From an uncultured Prevotella sp. (lineage in GTDB: Bacteria; Bacteroidota; Bacteroidia; Bacteroidales; Bacteroidaceae): a DNA stretch of 64,000 bases. Numbering within the stretch: position 1 is the stretch's first letter; each line of letters starts with the position of its first letter. The stretch covers positions 62,001-126,000 of the forward strand of contig CAMOGW010000001.1 in the NCBI GenBank assembly GCA_946614435.1, written 5' to 3'. Positions 16,942 through 25,929 of the stretch are shown piece by piece. The translations under genes and the position numbers were made by a program. The notes beneath the pieces were generated by a model. The model made no database searches. It was given only the letters and a program-made list of their open reading frames with translations, and was not told the origin of the DNA.

Positions 16942-16995
16942 GAGCGTGATAAATGATTTGAAAGGGCTGCAATACCATTGCAGCATACATGACAA

Positions 16996-17751
16996 TTATG
17001 ATGTTTTTGCTGCTTTCCGTAGCTCCTCTGCCTCCTTTGCCTTGGCATCCAGTTCTGTGAGTGCCCTCCATGTGTCCATCTTCATGATGGCATCCTCCTT
17101 GGTGATGTCGCCACCTGTGAGTGCTCGAATCTGAGCATTCGTGCTGTCACGGAGCTGTTTGAAGAGGTCAGCTTGCTTATCGCCCAGTGATCCATCCTCA
17201 TTATTGGGAGCCGGGCGATAGAAGTTGCTGAACAGCTGCGCGAAATACTGTTTGAGTGCAGCCATCCAGTAGAAGACCCCGACGAGGTGCGCCTCAGATG
17301 GCTTCACTTTGTCGCTGCCGTAGAGCACCTGAGCCATCTGTACCAGCAAGTCGCCTTGCTGCGTATTGAGATACCCCTGAAAGAGGTTATCGACGTACAG
17401 ATACTGCTCGAAGGGTACTTTCTCGAAGTCAGCGGCAATGGCCTTGTGCCTGCCTATACGTGCTATGCGTACAGGCACGGGCGCAAAGGCATCCAGGAAA
17501 TCGAGTGTTGATGCTGCTTTCTGAACCTGCCTGGCACTGAGAGGCACTTCCGGCTCTCCCTTTCTCTTGATGAGAAAGCGTTTGTCAGGCAGTTGGCAGA
17601 GCACCTTCAACCGATTCCATTTCATGAGGCAGAGTGTTTTGACCTCTGCCGCCGACAAGTCACGCGCGAAGAGATCAAAGACGAGCAGCAGTTGCTTGTC
17701 GGTAAGTTCTTCCCACGATGTGGGCAATGAGATATTAAAAACTGCTTCCAT
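16996..17751 (-). CDS. Hypothetical phage protein, possibly tail assembly chaperone
   Basis: 251 residues, largely helical and charged. The N-terminus MEAVFNISLPTSWEELTDKQ reads like a small structured domain, the middle carries GYLNTQQGDLLVQMAQVLYG and the C-terminus ends in a coiled-coil-like stretch (TELDAKAKEAEELRKAAKTS). Its promoter TACCTTTG lies on the minus strand near 17757-17764, right at the start codon, so the leader is very short. In siphophages such helical proteins precede the tape measure gene and act as chaperones. Here cargo and lysis genes intervene, so the role is a guess. Confidence 0.55.
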   Translation of the reverse strand: MEAVFNISLPTSWEELTDKQLLLVFDLFARDLSAAEVKTLCLMKWNRLKVLCQLPDKRFLIKRKGEPEVPLSARQVQKAASTLDFLDAFAPVPVRIARIGRHKAIAADFEKVPFEQYLYVDNLFQGYLNTQQGDLLVQMAQVLYGSDKVKPSEAHLVGVFYWMAALKQYFAQLFSNFYRPAPNNEDGSLGDKQADLFKQLRDSTNAQIRALTGGDITKEDAIMKMDTWRALTELDAKAKEAEELRKAAKTS

Positions 17752-17802
17752 ACCGCAAAGGTATAGAAGCAGATTGTATGTAGAAAAGACAATTTTATGA
17801 AA

Positions 17803-18216
17803 TTAAAATTTAATATTCCATGATCTATTTCTTTTGGTTTTTTTCCGAATACTTATTTTATCATGGAAATGTTCGTTTATAAAAGCAATCTCATCCTCTT
17901 TTAAATTGTCAATATATAATGTTACATGTTTTTTTTCTTTGCAATAGACATTTAATGATTCTATGATTTTATTTAGGAATAATGAATCTGGTGTTGTTTT
18001 TTCTTCATAAATAACATATCTTTCATAATTATCATCCCTATAGTATGATTTGAGATTATTTTCAGTAACCTCATTTTCATCATAAATATCTACAAATACT
18101 CTTGTTTCACCCAAATACTTTTCTGTTCTTGTTCCTCCATCGAAATTACTTGGGTCAAGTATTTCTCTATACTTTGTTTCTGAATATTTTGAAACTATAA
18201 TGCTACGCTTTGACAT
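17803..18216 (-). CDS. Hypothetical cytosolic protein, cargo
   Basis: 137 residues from ATG 18216, chosen because TACCTTTG (minus strand, about 18236-18243) places the promoter inside the longer frame. It is AT-rich, rich in Lys, Tyr and Asp, with a basic tail (SIRKKTKRNRSWNIKF) and no signal peptide. Patterns such as TRVFVDIYDENEV and HVTLYIDNLKEDEIAFINEH suggest alternating strands and helices. I recognise no family. It has its own promoter and unusual base composition, and it lies right after a duplicated phage-gene fragment, so it is probably cargo rather than phage backbone. Confidence 0.55.
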   Translation of the reverse strand: MSKRSIIVSKYSETKYREILDPSNFDGGTRTEKYLGETRVFVDIYDENEVTENNLKSYYRDDNYERYVIYEEKTTPDSLFLNKIIESLNVYCKEKKHVTLYIDNLKEDEIAFINEHFHDKISIRKKTKRNRSWNIKF

Positions 18217-18254
18217 ACTTCTTCGTTTTTGTTTAGCAAAGGTACACATTTTTT

Positions 18255-18404
18255 TTAGAACCAGTATCCTCCTGAATGTCTTTTATTGCGAAAAACAGCA
18301 GGAGAATACAATTTTGCGGTGTCCGACGAGTGCCATACAGGGAATATCTCTTCGTGTTCACGAATGATATTCACCAGGTCGTAGAACGACTGGGGATGGC
18401 ACTG
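18255..18404 (-). pseudogene. Duplicated 3' end of the 21008-21877 head-tail gene
   Basis: The minus strand encodes about 49 residues that align to the C-terminus of the intact gene at 21008-21877: HPQSFYDLVNIIREHEE, then F-P-x-WHSSDTAKLYSPAVF, and GGYWF before the stop. Several substitutions separate the copies and there is no start codon. It lies just beyond umuC, on the far side of the cargo block inserted after the intact gene, mirroring the arrangement at 14763-14970. Confidence 0.85.
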
Positions 18405-18419
18405 CACTAGTAGCTAAAA

Positions 18420-19715
18420 CTATGTTAGTTTAATAATATCCGACCATCGTGTGGTAGGATTCTTGCTCTTGAAATCATGTTTGATGGCATTAGCGAAGAC
18501 TTCAGCCTTTCCTTTGCCGTCTTTCTTGGTGTACTGCTGGGAACCAATGACTACAGTCTCGGTGCCATGCATGCGGTTGATGCGGTCAACGACCTCATCG
18601 AGGCGTCGCATCTTCTCTATCTGTTCGGCGTTTACGTCGAACAAGTCCTGCTGTATGGGACTGTCAGGGCCAATGCCCATGACAATCACACCAGCTTTTT
18701 TATATTGATAGCCTGGGCGGTAGATTCTTTTCAGCACGTCGCCAGCTGCTTTGACAATAGCGATGGTGCTATTTGTCGGAGTTACTAACCGAGCCTCCTG
18801 GAAATTCCAGTATTGAGCGAGGTCTTCACGGAAAGTATTCGTATTGACGAAAACGCCCACGATAGTAGCTACCGTATTCTGTCTGCGTAATTTCTCTGCA
18901 CAGCGGGCTGCATAGTTAGAAACATGCGTCTGTAAAGTGTCAATGTCAGAGATCATTCCGTTGAACGAGCGGCTTGTGCAGATTGATTTCTTCTTGGCCA
19001 GTTCCTCGTTAGGCATAGCGTCCTCACCGTTCAGTTCCTGCCAGGTGCGCACGATGTTGATGTTGTTGAATGTCATGCGTACCCAGCCCTTATTATGCTT
19101 GGCAAAGTCTAGTGCCGTCTTACAGCCTAAAGCCTGCAACTTTGCAGCGTACTTTCTACCTATTCCCCATACGTCTTCTATCGGGCACCATTCCAGCGCT
19201 CTCTCTCGCTTATAGTCATTGTCAATCATGCAGCAGTGGCGGTATGCCTCGAACTTCTTTGCCAGTTTCGAGGCAATCTTCGCCAGCGTTTTTGTAGGAG
19301 CCAGACCGATACTGATAGGCATTCCTACTTCTCGTTTTACGCGCTTATGAAGGTTCTCTCCCCATTGCTGAAGCTTGTCAAGGTTTATACCGTCAAGGTA
19401 CATGAAGCACTCGTCTATTGAGTATCGGAAATAAGCCGGTGATTCTTTTCTGATGATGCTCACCACCCGTCCTGTCATTTCTCCGTAGAGTTCATAATTC
19501 GAGGAGAACACGGCAATCTTCTGATTCGGGAATTGCTGGGCCAGTTGAAAGTATGGTATTCCTTCTTTCACGCCCATAGCCTTGGCCTCGTTGCTACGTG
19601 CCACTACGCAGCCGTCGTTGTTCGACAACACGACCACCGGAACGCCTTTCAGGTCAGGTCTGAAGACACGTTCACAGCTCACGTAGCAATTATCGAGGTC
19701 AGCTATTCCGTACAT
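18420..19715 (-). CDS. umuC: UmuC-like Y-family DNA polymerase (Pol V catalytic subunit)
   Basis: 431 residues, the usual UmuC length. It would copy past DNA lesions with the UmuD' partner. Catalytic palm motifs: MYGIADLDNCYVSCERVF at the N-terminus (first metal Asp), ...SNNDGCVVARSNEAKAMGV, and YSIDECFMYLDG (second Asp and Glu). A helix-hairpin-helix segment follows (EDVWGIGRKYAAKLQALG), and the little-finger and C-terminal regions are complete. It starts 6 bases after umuD and shares its promoter. Such pairs are frequent mobile-element cargo, adding damage tolerance and mutagenesis to the host. Confidence 0.95.
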   Translation of the reverse strand: MYGIADLDNCYVSCERVFRPDLKGVPVVVLSNNDGCVVARSNEAKAMGVKEGIPYFQLAQQFPNQKIAVFSSNYELYGEMTGRVVSIIRKESPAYFRYSIDECFMYLDGINLDKLQQWGENLHKRVKREVGMPISIGLAPTKTLAKIASKLAKKFEAYRHCCMIDNDYKRERALEWCPIEDVWGIGRKYAAKLQALGCKTALDFAKHNKGWVRMTFNNINIVRTWQELNGEDAMPNEELAKKKSICTSRSFNGMISDIDTLQTHVSNYAARCAEKLRRQNTVATIVGVFVNTNTFREDLAQYWNFQEARLVTPTNSTIAIVKAAGDVLKRIYRPGYQYKKAGVIVMGIGPDSPIQQDLFDVNAEQIEKMRRLDEVVDRINRMHGTETVVIGSQQYTKKDGKGKAEVFANAIKHDFKSKNPTTRWSDIIKLT

Positions 19716-19721
19716 ACATCA

Positions 19722-20162
19722 TTAGGTTTCGAAGGTTCTAATAAGGTGTACCACGACACCCCAAACTTCAAAATTATCTCCGGCTTCCACTTTAAACACA
19801 GGATAGTCGGGATTAGCAGGCTTCAGTTCTATGTAGCCGTCTTTCTTATGCGTGAGATCCAGGTACTTCATCGTGAACTCCCCGTTCCAGAAGGCTACTA
19901 TGATTGAACCGTTGTGCGGTTCCACCGCACGGTCGATGATTACGCGGTCGCCATTAAAGATGCCTGCATCCTTCATCGAGTCGCCTTCCACGTCGCCGTA
20001 GAACGATGCTTCTGGGTGAAGGATATAGTCGCGGTTAAAATCCAGTGTCTCGTGGACATAGTCTTCTGCAGGGGAAGGAAAACCAGCTCTTATCCCAGCA
20101 TGTTGTAGCTCCAGCTTGGTATCGAAGACACCTCTCTTTATCTTAATATTACTCATACGCAT
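19722..20162 (-). CDS. umuD: UmuD-like SOS protease, Pol V accessory subunit
   Basis: 146 residues. It is an S24 LexA-type self-cleaving peptidase: catalytic Ser in GDVEGDSMKDAGI and catalytic Lys in GEFTMKYLDL. The N-terminal arm has an Ala-Gly pair (QHAGIRAGFPSPAEDY) that could be the cleavage site. There is no helix-turn-helix domain, so it is UmuD rather than LexA. TACCTTTG on the minus strand (about 20174-20181) puts the start of transcription almost at the ATG; a second ATG two codons on is also possible. No LexA box could be identified with confidence. It is followed by umuC. Confidence 0.93.
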   Translation of the reverse strand: MRMSNIKIKRGVFDTKLELQHAGIRAGFPSPAEDYVHETLDFNRDYILHPEASFYGDVEGDSMKDAGIFNGDRVIIDRAVEPHNGSIIVAFWNGEFTMKYLDLTHKKDGYIELKPANPDYPVFKVEAGDNFEVWGVVVHLIRTFET

Positions 20163-20230
20163 TTTTTCTTCTGCAAAGGTACGAAAAATCTACATTTCAC
20201 AGGAAACCTTTATGGTTTTGTTTATGTTTT

Positions 20231-20269
20231 TAAAAAAAGAGCGACAGGCTGTCAAAACTTGTCGCTCTT
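20231..20269 (-). terminator. Rho-independent terminator after the secreted cargo gene
   Basis: Perfect 10-bp stem AAGAGCGACA (20237-20246) with TGTCGCTCTT (20260-20269), followed on the minus strand by a run of seven T. It ends the transcript of the 20291-20911 gene and separates it from umuDC. Confidence 0.85.
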
Positions 20270-20290
20270 GAATTTATAAGTATGGCTGTA

Positions 20291-20911
20291 TTATTGGTAA
20301 TTCTCCAACATTTTCTCCCAAAAGAACTTGAATAAGTTAACGGAATAGTCTTCTGTAAGAAGAAACACCGTCAAACTGGGGGACGCAGCACCCCTTTCGT
20401 AAAATTCTACTCTTGTAATTAAATGAGCATCAGAAATAAAATCATCATTCTGTTTGTAACCTATAGTTAAATAATATGCAGAGCGCGTAAATTCTCCCTT
20501 TTCGCACGTGACCGCCATGACAGTTTCAGCAGTTTTGTTCACAAAGTAATATCTCAGTCGTCCATCTGTATATTCTTGTTTCGTTCTTACGTCACTGTTT
20601 TTTGCGATAAAACCAATATTATTCTTTGCTGCACTTTTCGGATTGTTTTTATCCCTAACAAACAGCATAATGTGACCATTCGAACCTGGTACATATTCGA
20701 ATTCTATTTTTTCGGTTTCATCTTCTGTCACATTATTTTCAACATTTTTTCCTCTACTTCTTTTCTTATAACCCTTCATCACCAATTTGTTGCATCTTTC
20801 CACGATGCCTAAAGTCTCCTGGTTTATTTTGGGGTTTTGAGACCATGCTGTTGAGGGTATGAAAACCACAAATAAGAGTGGCAACAAGAATGATAAAAGT
20901 TTTTCTTTCAT
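20291..20911 (-). CDS. Secreted protein of unknown function, cargo
   Basis: 206 residues with a classical signal peptide (KLLSFLLPLLFVVFIPSTAW then SQ), so it is periplasmic or secreted. The mature part starts helical, has a basic KGYKKRSRGK patch and continues as alternating beta strands (GHIMLFVRDKN, GRLRYYFVNK, TVFLLTEDYSVNLF). No cysteine pairs or enzyme motifs are visible. It has its own promoter (TATATTTG on the minus strand near 20930) and terminator, so it is an autonomous moron gene between the head-tail gene and umuDC. A lysogenic-conversion role is likely by position, but the activity is unknown. Confidence 0.65.
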   Translation of the reverse strand: MKEKLLSFLLPLLFVVFIPSTAWSQNPKINQETLGIVERCNKLVMKGYKKRSRGKNVENNVTEDETEKIEFEYVPGSNGHIMLFVRDKNNPKSAAKNNIGFIAKNSDVRTKQEYTDGRLRYYFVNKTAETVMAVTCEKGEFTRSAYYLTIGYKQNDDFISDAHLITRVEFYERGAASPSLTVFLLTEDYSVNLFKFFWEKMLENYQ

Positions 20912-21007
20912 AGGAGTAATACTTTATTCTTGGCAAATATAGCAAAATTTATAATTGTATTTGTTGTTTTGATATATTTTAACTCTCTTCATCTTAAGAT
21001 AAATAAA

Positions 21008-21877
21008 CTAGAACCAGTATCCTCCGGCCTTCTTTTTGTTCACAAAGACGGCTGGAGAGTACAACTTGGCGGTGTCTGACGAGTGCCATGCAGGGAAAGT
21101 TTCTTCGTGTTCCCGTATGATGTTCACCAAGTCATAGAACGACTGTGGGTGAACTTGCATGTCTGAGACGAGCATCATCTCTAATGACTGTAGGGAGCGG
21201 ATGACATGTTCTTCGAGTGTGCTGCACTCTCGCATCTGATTCATCACATGCTGTCTGAACACTGTCATCTGCTCCTGCGAGAAATAGGTATCTGCAAGCA
21301 CGTTCTCAATCTTGATGAGACGGTCATGCAGATGCTGGTACTCGTCCCAGACATGTTCACGGATGGCCAAGCGACGGCACAGGCTCATGAATGGGAACAG
21401 CGTGGCGGCAAAGAATTTGCCCTGCGTAGATTGCTGCCAATCGCCCTGACTGGCCAATCGTAGCAGCAGCTGTTCGAGGTTGGTGTCTCGCTCTGCTTCG
21501 AGCGAGTCCAGCAACCTTTCAATTCTCTCTTTGGAGGCAGGCACAATGTTTGTGTTCGATACGATGCCGAAGCCGTTTGGTGTCAGTACCAGATCGAGCG
21601 AAGGCACTGCCGACATGAACGCATGAGTGGCAATGACCTTTTCGACAGGCTTCTTCAGAGCCACTATTGCAGCGGAGTCAGATGCGGACTCTGCCGCCTC
21701 TGACGCAGCAGCAATAGTCTCGAAAAGGTCATCAGGAATGAAGTTCTGCCTTAGCCATTCCTCGGATGTTTCGAGGAATGGCGTTAGTTTTTCAAAGAGT
21801 GTGGCTTCGCCCTCGACAGTAGCGAGGACGTGCGGGATGAGCTTACGGAGTTGTTCGTCTGAAGTGATGATTTGCAT
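21008..21877 (-). CDS. Phage head-tail protein (DUF6712-like)
   Basis: 289 mostly helical residues. N-terminal MQIITSDEQLRKLIPHVLATV, an Ala/Ser-rich segment near 60-75, then FMSAVPSLDLVLTPNGFGIV and NIVPASKERIERL, and a C-terminal NIIREHEETFPAWHSSDTAK with GGYWF at the end. This layout matches a family of Bacteroidetes phage proteins encoded next to the portal gene. By position it should be a connector or head-completion protein. It follows the portal after 63 bases. Its last 49 codons are duplicated in diverged form at 18255-18404. Confidence 0.6.
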   Translation of the reverse strand: MQIITSDEQLRKLIPHVLATVEGEATLFEKLTPFLETSEEWLRQNFIPDDLFETIAAASEAAESASDSAAIVALKKPVEKVIATHAFMSAVPSLDLVLTPNGFGIVSNTNIVPASKERIERLLDSLEAERDTNLEQLLLRLASQGDWQQSTQGKFFAATLFPFMSLCRRLAIREHVWDEYQHLHDRLIKIENVLADTYFSQEQMTVFRQHVMNQMRECSTLEEHVIRSLQSLEMMLVSDMQVHPQSFYDLVNIIREHEETFPAWHSSDTAKLYSPAVFVNKKKAGGYWF

Positions 21878-21940
21878 GGGGTGAATAGGTTTTTGTTGAT
21901 GGGCTTAATGGGCTTTGTTGGAGAGGTGGAATAATGAATG

Positions 21941-23284
21941 CTATTCTTCCTCCTCTTCCCTCTTCTGCCTATTGCTGCTTACCAGCTTGGCATCCTTGTT
22001 CTCGTCCAGTGTGGTCAGCATAATGAACGGACAATCCGGCTTCACGCCCTGCCATCCGTTATACCTTATGATTATATGATGAACGGTGAAGAGCAGGTCG
22101 TGATACGGTTTCTGTAGGGCTTGTGCGATGGTGTAGAGTTCACGTTTGTCGCTACCGCTGTTGTTGCTCTGGCTCTTGCCAGGCACAGACCCCACAAGGT
22201 TCGAATGTACGCGCATTGTGAAGCACACCATGTTAACGGCCTCTATGATGTCCGTTGACCAGTCGCCGCCCTCCTTGTCCGTTTCCACCTTATTGATGAC
22301 CACATCGTGCTGTTCCTTGCCATCCGGCGAGATATAGAACGTAGAGAACAATGCCTTTCCGCTGTTCTCCATTCCTGTGAGGAAATTGATGATCTTCTCC
22401 TTTTCCTCCACTACCCTATCCATCTGTTTCTTTCGGTCAGTGATACCTTCCGCCTTGAAGATGCCGTCCCAGTATCGGTTGGCAATCTCTATGTGGTACT
22501 TTATGGGCGCTGAGTTCTTCAGCTTAGCCTCCTTCGCCATGCCGATCAGTTTCTTGATGTTGTACCAGTTCCCCTTGAACAGGGCACCGTAGTACGGAAT
22601 CGGGTAATACGTGCTGTCAGGAGTCGGCACACGGCTGACGATGGCAAACTTACGGGTAGAAGCCTTCGGTTTCTTCCCCTTAACAGCCTGCATCTTCTCC
22701 TGCAGGTCGGCCCAAGGAGCATGCTGGTCGAGCAGTTCAATCTTCTCCACCTCGTCCTTTGACGAAATGCACTTTCTCCAGTTGGCATAGAGGATATACG
22801 GTATATGGCCGTCCGTCTCAGCCGGGGCGAATCGGCAATAGCACGCCTCCTTTCTAAGGATGCGTACTATCTTCGATCCTTCTGCATTGAGGATGATGAC
22901 CGACACACAGAAGGCGAAATGCTTGAAGTCCTGGCAGACCCCTAGGAAGTACGATGCAATGTCGTTGTCCATCAGGTAGTCGTTTACTTCCTGTTGGACT
23001 TTCTGCTTGGCTTGGGTGCAGTCATAGACCAGTCCCGAGCCGTAGCATACCTCCGCATTGAACAGCTGGCAGGTAGAAAGTGTCTCGTCGCTTTCTATGA
23101 GTTCAAGTATTTTGTAAGGCATTTGGTTGTCAGCCCCCCACGGCATATACTCGTAGCCCTCGTCAATGGTCACAGGCAGCATATCCTCCTGTTCCTTGAA
23201 CACCTCGGAGGATTTGACTGTAAAGGCCGCAGAAGCCTTCAGTTCAGGAATGTCAACGACGGAATTAAAAGAATAGTTGTTCAT
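21941..23284 (-). CDS. Phage portal protein
   Basis: 447 residues from ATG 23284; a longer frame is excluded because TACCTTTG (minus strand, about 23304-23311) lies inside it. Portal proteins form the dodecameric ring at the capsid vertex through which DNA is packaged. Supporting features are the length, an N-terminal EGYEYMPWGADNQMPYKI segment typical of Bacteroidetes phage portals, mixed alpha/beta wing sequence in the middle, long stem-like helices (KKQMDRVVEEKEKIINFLTG) and a C-terminal region with an asparagine/serine-rich turn (GKSQSNNSGSDKRELY). In most tailed phages this gene follows the large terminase; here 27 kb separate them. Confidence 0.75.
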   Translation of the reverse strand: MNNYSFNSVVDIPELKASAAFTVKSSEVFKEQEDMLPVTIDEGYEYMPWGADNQMPYKILELIESDETLSTCQLFNAEVCYGSGLVYDCTQAKQKVQQEVNDYLMDNDIASYFLGVCQDFKHFAFCVSVIILNAEGSKIVRILRKEACYCRFAPAETDGHIPYILYANWRKCISSKDEVEKIELLDQHAPWADLQEKMQAVKGKKPKASTRKFAIVSRVPTPDSTYYPIPYYGALFKGNWYNIKKLIGMAKEAKLKNSAPIKYHIEIANRYWDGIFKAEGITDRKKQMDRVVEEKEKIINFLTGMENSGKALFSTFYISPDGKEQHDVVINKVETDKEGGDWSTDIIEAVNMVCFTMRVHSNLVGSVPGKSQSNNSGSDKRELYTIAQALQKPYHDLLFTVHHIIIRYNGWQGVKPDCPFIMLTTLDENKDAKLVSSNRQKREEEEE

Positions 23285-23453
23285 TGTCTTGCTTAGTTTT
23301 GACGCAAAGGTATGCACAGCCCATTGAACACGAAAAGACATGAAAAAGGTGGCCATCTTCCCAGACGGCCACCAAACATGTAAAATTAAGAACAACGGTC
23401 AATGCCCTTCGGCATCACCGCCGGACAATACGACCTTCACAGGTGGTATTATC

Positions 23454-23681
23454 CTATGCAAGAGTATTTCCTAGCTGTTGCGCTTGGTCTTTCTTGTACC
23501 GACACAAAGAACGTGGGTTATCATCCCACGTCTCTGAATCTAGGTTCCGGAAAGACCCTGCATACAGACTATGAGACGACAAGCCCACGTATAAGCGTGA
23601 ACCGTCGAACTCCATCTTGTATGCTTTTGAATTTTCCGGATTCAGATTCACAAGACAGAAGCGCAACGCTTCAGTTTCCAT
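23454..23681 (-). CDS. Small hypothetical protein
   Basis: 75 residues from ATG 23681, which is favoured over a longer frame starting at 23759 because TATATTTG on the minus strand (about 23758-23765) marks the promoter. The sequence reads like a real small protein (METEALRFCLVNLNPENSKA, YVGLSSHSLYAG), but I recognise no family. It has its own promoter between the portal gene and the tail-related pair, so it may be cargo. Region 23285-23453 downstream holds the portal promoter and a small hairpin around 23402-23420. Confidence 0.45.
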   Translation of the reverse strand: METEALRFCLVNLNPENSKAYKMEFDGSRLYVGLSSHSLYAGSFRNLDSETWDDNPRSLCRYKKDQAQQLGNTLA

Positions 23682-23808
23682 TAAGTGACTGCAAAAATGC
23701 TTTAAGGCACAAGGCAGTATGAGAGTCAGTGCCACTGCACCCTGACAATCACGGTGCAAATATACGAATTATTTTCAAGAATCAGTGTGAACGTGCTGAA
23801 AAGTTGCT

Positions 23809-24039
23809 TCAAAGGAACACTTCCATTCCGTTGACCATGAAGATGCAGCACTCCCGGCACATGCGGATCTGGTTGCTGTCGAGCAGTTTGAACTTCCTCG
23901 TCCCCTTATAGTGTTCGTACTTGATGCAGATGCACCGTTTCCATTCCTGTATTTCCCCAGTCTTAGTCCACAGTCTGATGTCCACGGGGTCAGGTCTGTT
24001 GAGTATCAGGCGAGCCGTAGAAATATGTATGCTATTCAT
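23809..24039 (-). CDS. Small hypothetical phage protein coupled to tail-related gene
   Basis: 76 residues whose ATG overlaps the stop of the preceding gene as ATGA, implying translational coupling. It has four cysteines (two in CICIKYEHY and two in CRECC), possibly a small metal-binding or disulfide-bonded protein. No known family. Coupling suggests that it acts together with, or regulates assembly of, the 346-residue protein upstream. Confidence 0.55.
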   Translation of the reverse strand: MNSIHISTARLILNRPDPVDIRLWTKTGEIQEWKRCICIKYEHYKGTRKFKLLDSNQIRMCRECCIFMVNGMEVFL

Positions 24040-25076
24040 ATTCTCGTTGTTTCATTATAGTTCCATTCCGTTCCCTCGGCATATTTCCATGAGAACTTCA
24101 GTTTCATCAATTCCTTATTCGAGTCCGTCACCTCCGATGATATATCAGAGATCAGTATCTCGGCCGATTTGTTGTTTGGCAGAATCCTGCTCACCCATCT
24201 CGACGCGAACATCTGGCTGAGCCACATTGCCTCGTCATAAGTCATCGGACCCGTTTCCACCTCATGCTTGACCGTTACCGTCTCATCATAGAACAGAGTC
24301 TTCCTTCCGATGACAGCTTCACTTCTGTTTACCTCCGTCTTGGTTGTCGTTGCCCCGTAGAGATACGCCCTTTCAGGTATATTGAATGCGTTCAGGAAAG
24401 AGAACACATCACTTGGTCTCTCGTCAGTGAAGAAGACGTTAAATGAACGGTTCCCAATATGATACTCAACCCCCACTACACATCTGCGTTCATACGTTTC
24501 CCACATCAGATTTTCAAGATACTGTTTCGTCAAGGTCTTCATGACGATCCCATCCGTTTCGATCAGTACCTCTTCCATATTGAGGGTGTACGACATTATC
24601 ATGTCTGGTCTAAAAGGCAAAGTGTAGTAAATGTTAGCATATTGGTTTTCTCTCTCGAACGCCTTTATGTAGCTATGTAAGTCCACCCATCCATCATTCG
24701 GGACCAGCGCACTCTTTCTTGTTGTCAGGAAGTTTCTTCTCAGGAACGTCTCCGTTGCGACCGTTGTTTTGAAGTCACTGCAGATGACCCTCACATCGTC
24801 AATCACCGAATTGGCTCCACTCCCCTCCCTTGCTTCCAGTACCAGAGTCGCAATATTGAGGTCTTGTTCAAACATGGCATCCTCCACGATGGAGCGAATA
24901 TCCCTTACACAGACCATATTGTTGTACGGATAATAGACCGATGTGAACACATCGTCGCCTTCCACGGAGACGGTGAACACTATACTTTGAGCATCCGTTG
25001 CGACATAGACATTCTCCGGCAGATGCGAAGTGAGGTATATGCTCGATGATGAGATATTAGTGATGTTTGTAGCCAT
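24036..25076 (-). CDS. Putative phage tail-related structural protein
   Basis: 346 residues from ATG 25076; a longer frame is excluded because TACCTTTG on the minus strand (about 25094-25101) is the promoter. The protein is dominated by beta strands throughout (SIVFTVSVEGDDVFTSVYY, VIDDVRVICSDFKTTVAT, GVEYHIGNRSFNVFFTDERP) with almost no long helices, like tail tip, baseplate or receptor-binding structural proteins. It has a strong promoter of its own and a coupled 76-residue partner. I recognise no named family, so the tail assignment is inference from composition and position. Confidence 0.5.
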   Translation of the reverse strand: MATNITNISSSSIYLTSHLPENVYVATDAQSIVFTVSVEGDDVFTSVYYPYNNMVCVRDIRSIVEDAMFEQDLNIATLVLEAREGSGANSVIDDVRVICSDFKTTVATETFLRRNFLTTRKSALVPNDGWVDLHSYIKAFERENQYANIYYTLPFRPDMIMSYTLNMEEVLIETDGIVMKTLTKQYLENLMWETYERRCVVGVEYHIGNRSFNVFFTDERPSDVFSFLNAFNIPERAYLYGATTTKTEVNRSEAVIGRKTLFYDETVTVKHEVETGPMTYDEAMWLSQMFASRWVSRILPNNKSAEILISDISSEVTDSNKELMKLKFSWKYAEGTEWNYNETTRI

Positions 25077-25181
25077 TGCGCTGTTTTTTTGGCGCAAAGG
25101 TACAAACGGGCGGTGGGTGGGGAAAAGACAGAAAGAAACCCGATGCTTTGCACTGGGCATTCTTTCTGACCGTTGAAAGCA

Positions 25182-25433
25182 TCACCAAGCACCTTCGAGC
25201 TTGTTGTTTTCAACATCATATATGAAGTGTAACTCACGAAGCGAGCCGATACGCTCACCTGTTGGAGTGTATAAGTTCGCAGTCAAGACATCCTTCCAAT
25301 TCCCATCGAAATGATCATTCAGGACATCATACACGGCGATGTTTTCGTGATAAGCATCATTCTCTGCCTGGGCTGCGATTGTGAAATCCTTGTTCGTTGT
25401 AATCATGTGACTATTGATCTTTAAGTTTGACAT
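25182..25433 (-). CDS. Small hypothetical accessory protein
   Basis: 83 residues, acidic, alternating strands and helices (NDHFDGNWKDVLTANLYT, ERIGSLRELHFIYDVENN). No signal peptide or known motif. It is third in a minus-strand series of small genes (25182-26157) reading away from the control module at 26190-26407. The set resembles small accessory or anti-defence genes carried near mobile-element control regions, but the function is unknown. Confidence 0.55.
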   Translation of the reverse strand: MSNLKINSHMITTNKDFTIAAQAENDAYHENIAVYDVLNDHFDGNWKDVLTANLYTPTGERIGSLRELHFIYDVENNKLEGAW

Positions 25434-25462
25434 TTGGAAAACTCAATTAAGTGATAGCCTCC

Positions 25463-25879
25463 TTATTGGAAGGCTATCACATCTGCTGCTTGTTCATTTT
25501 TCTTTGCGCGAGGCTTGCGCTGCTTCTTCGGCTTCTCAGGCTCAGCCATCGGCTCCTGCTCCGGCTGCTGTGCCAGCACTGCATCGACGCTGTGCTCTTC
25601 GATGAACTCCTGGCGCACCTCGTTCAGCTTCTCCTGCCCCTCGGCATTGGCCAATGCCGCTTTCTCTTCCTTGATTTCAGCTGAGAGGACAACCAGGCAA
25701 TCCTGAGAGATTCTTGCTCCCTCCGTGTGCTTCTTCAGCAAGAAGCAGAAACGCATTGCCTTGTAAGCGCTCTTGCAGAATGCTGCGGGCTGCTCTTCGC
25801 CCTCGATACCCACTGACCAGATTTTCTTGTTCTCACGTGTTGTCTTTGCGACTGTTGCGATAATCACTTTTGCTTCCAT
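25463..25879 (-). CDS. Hypothetical protein with basic C-terminal tail
   Basis: 138 residues. The N-terminal half forms a compact alpha/beta sequence (MEAKVIIATVAKTTRENKK, CKSAYKAMRFCFLLKKHTEG). The C-terminal half is a charged helix followed by a Pro/Lys/Arg-rich tail (PEKPKKQRKPRAKKNEQ) that could bind DNA or RNA. Second gene of the three-gene series 25182-26157. I recognise no family. A nucleic-acid-binding role is inferred from the tail only. Confidence 0.55.
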   Translation of the reverse strand: MEAKVIIATVAKTTRENKKIWSVGIEGEEQPAAFCKSAYKAMRFCFLLKKHTEGARISQDCLVVLSAEIKEEKAALANAEGQEKLNEVRQEFIEEHSVDAVLAQQPEQEPMAEPEKPKKQRKPRAKKNEQAADVIAFQ

Positions 25880-25929
25880 GATTCTAAATGTTTTTGATTG
25901 TTATACTTATTGTTGATGATTTATATTTG

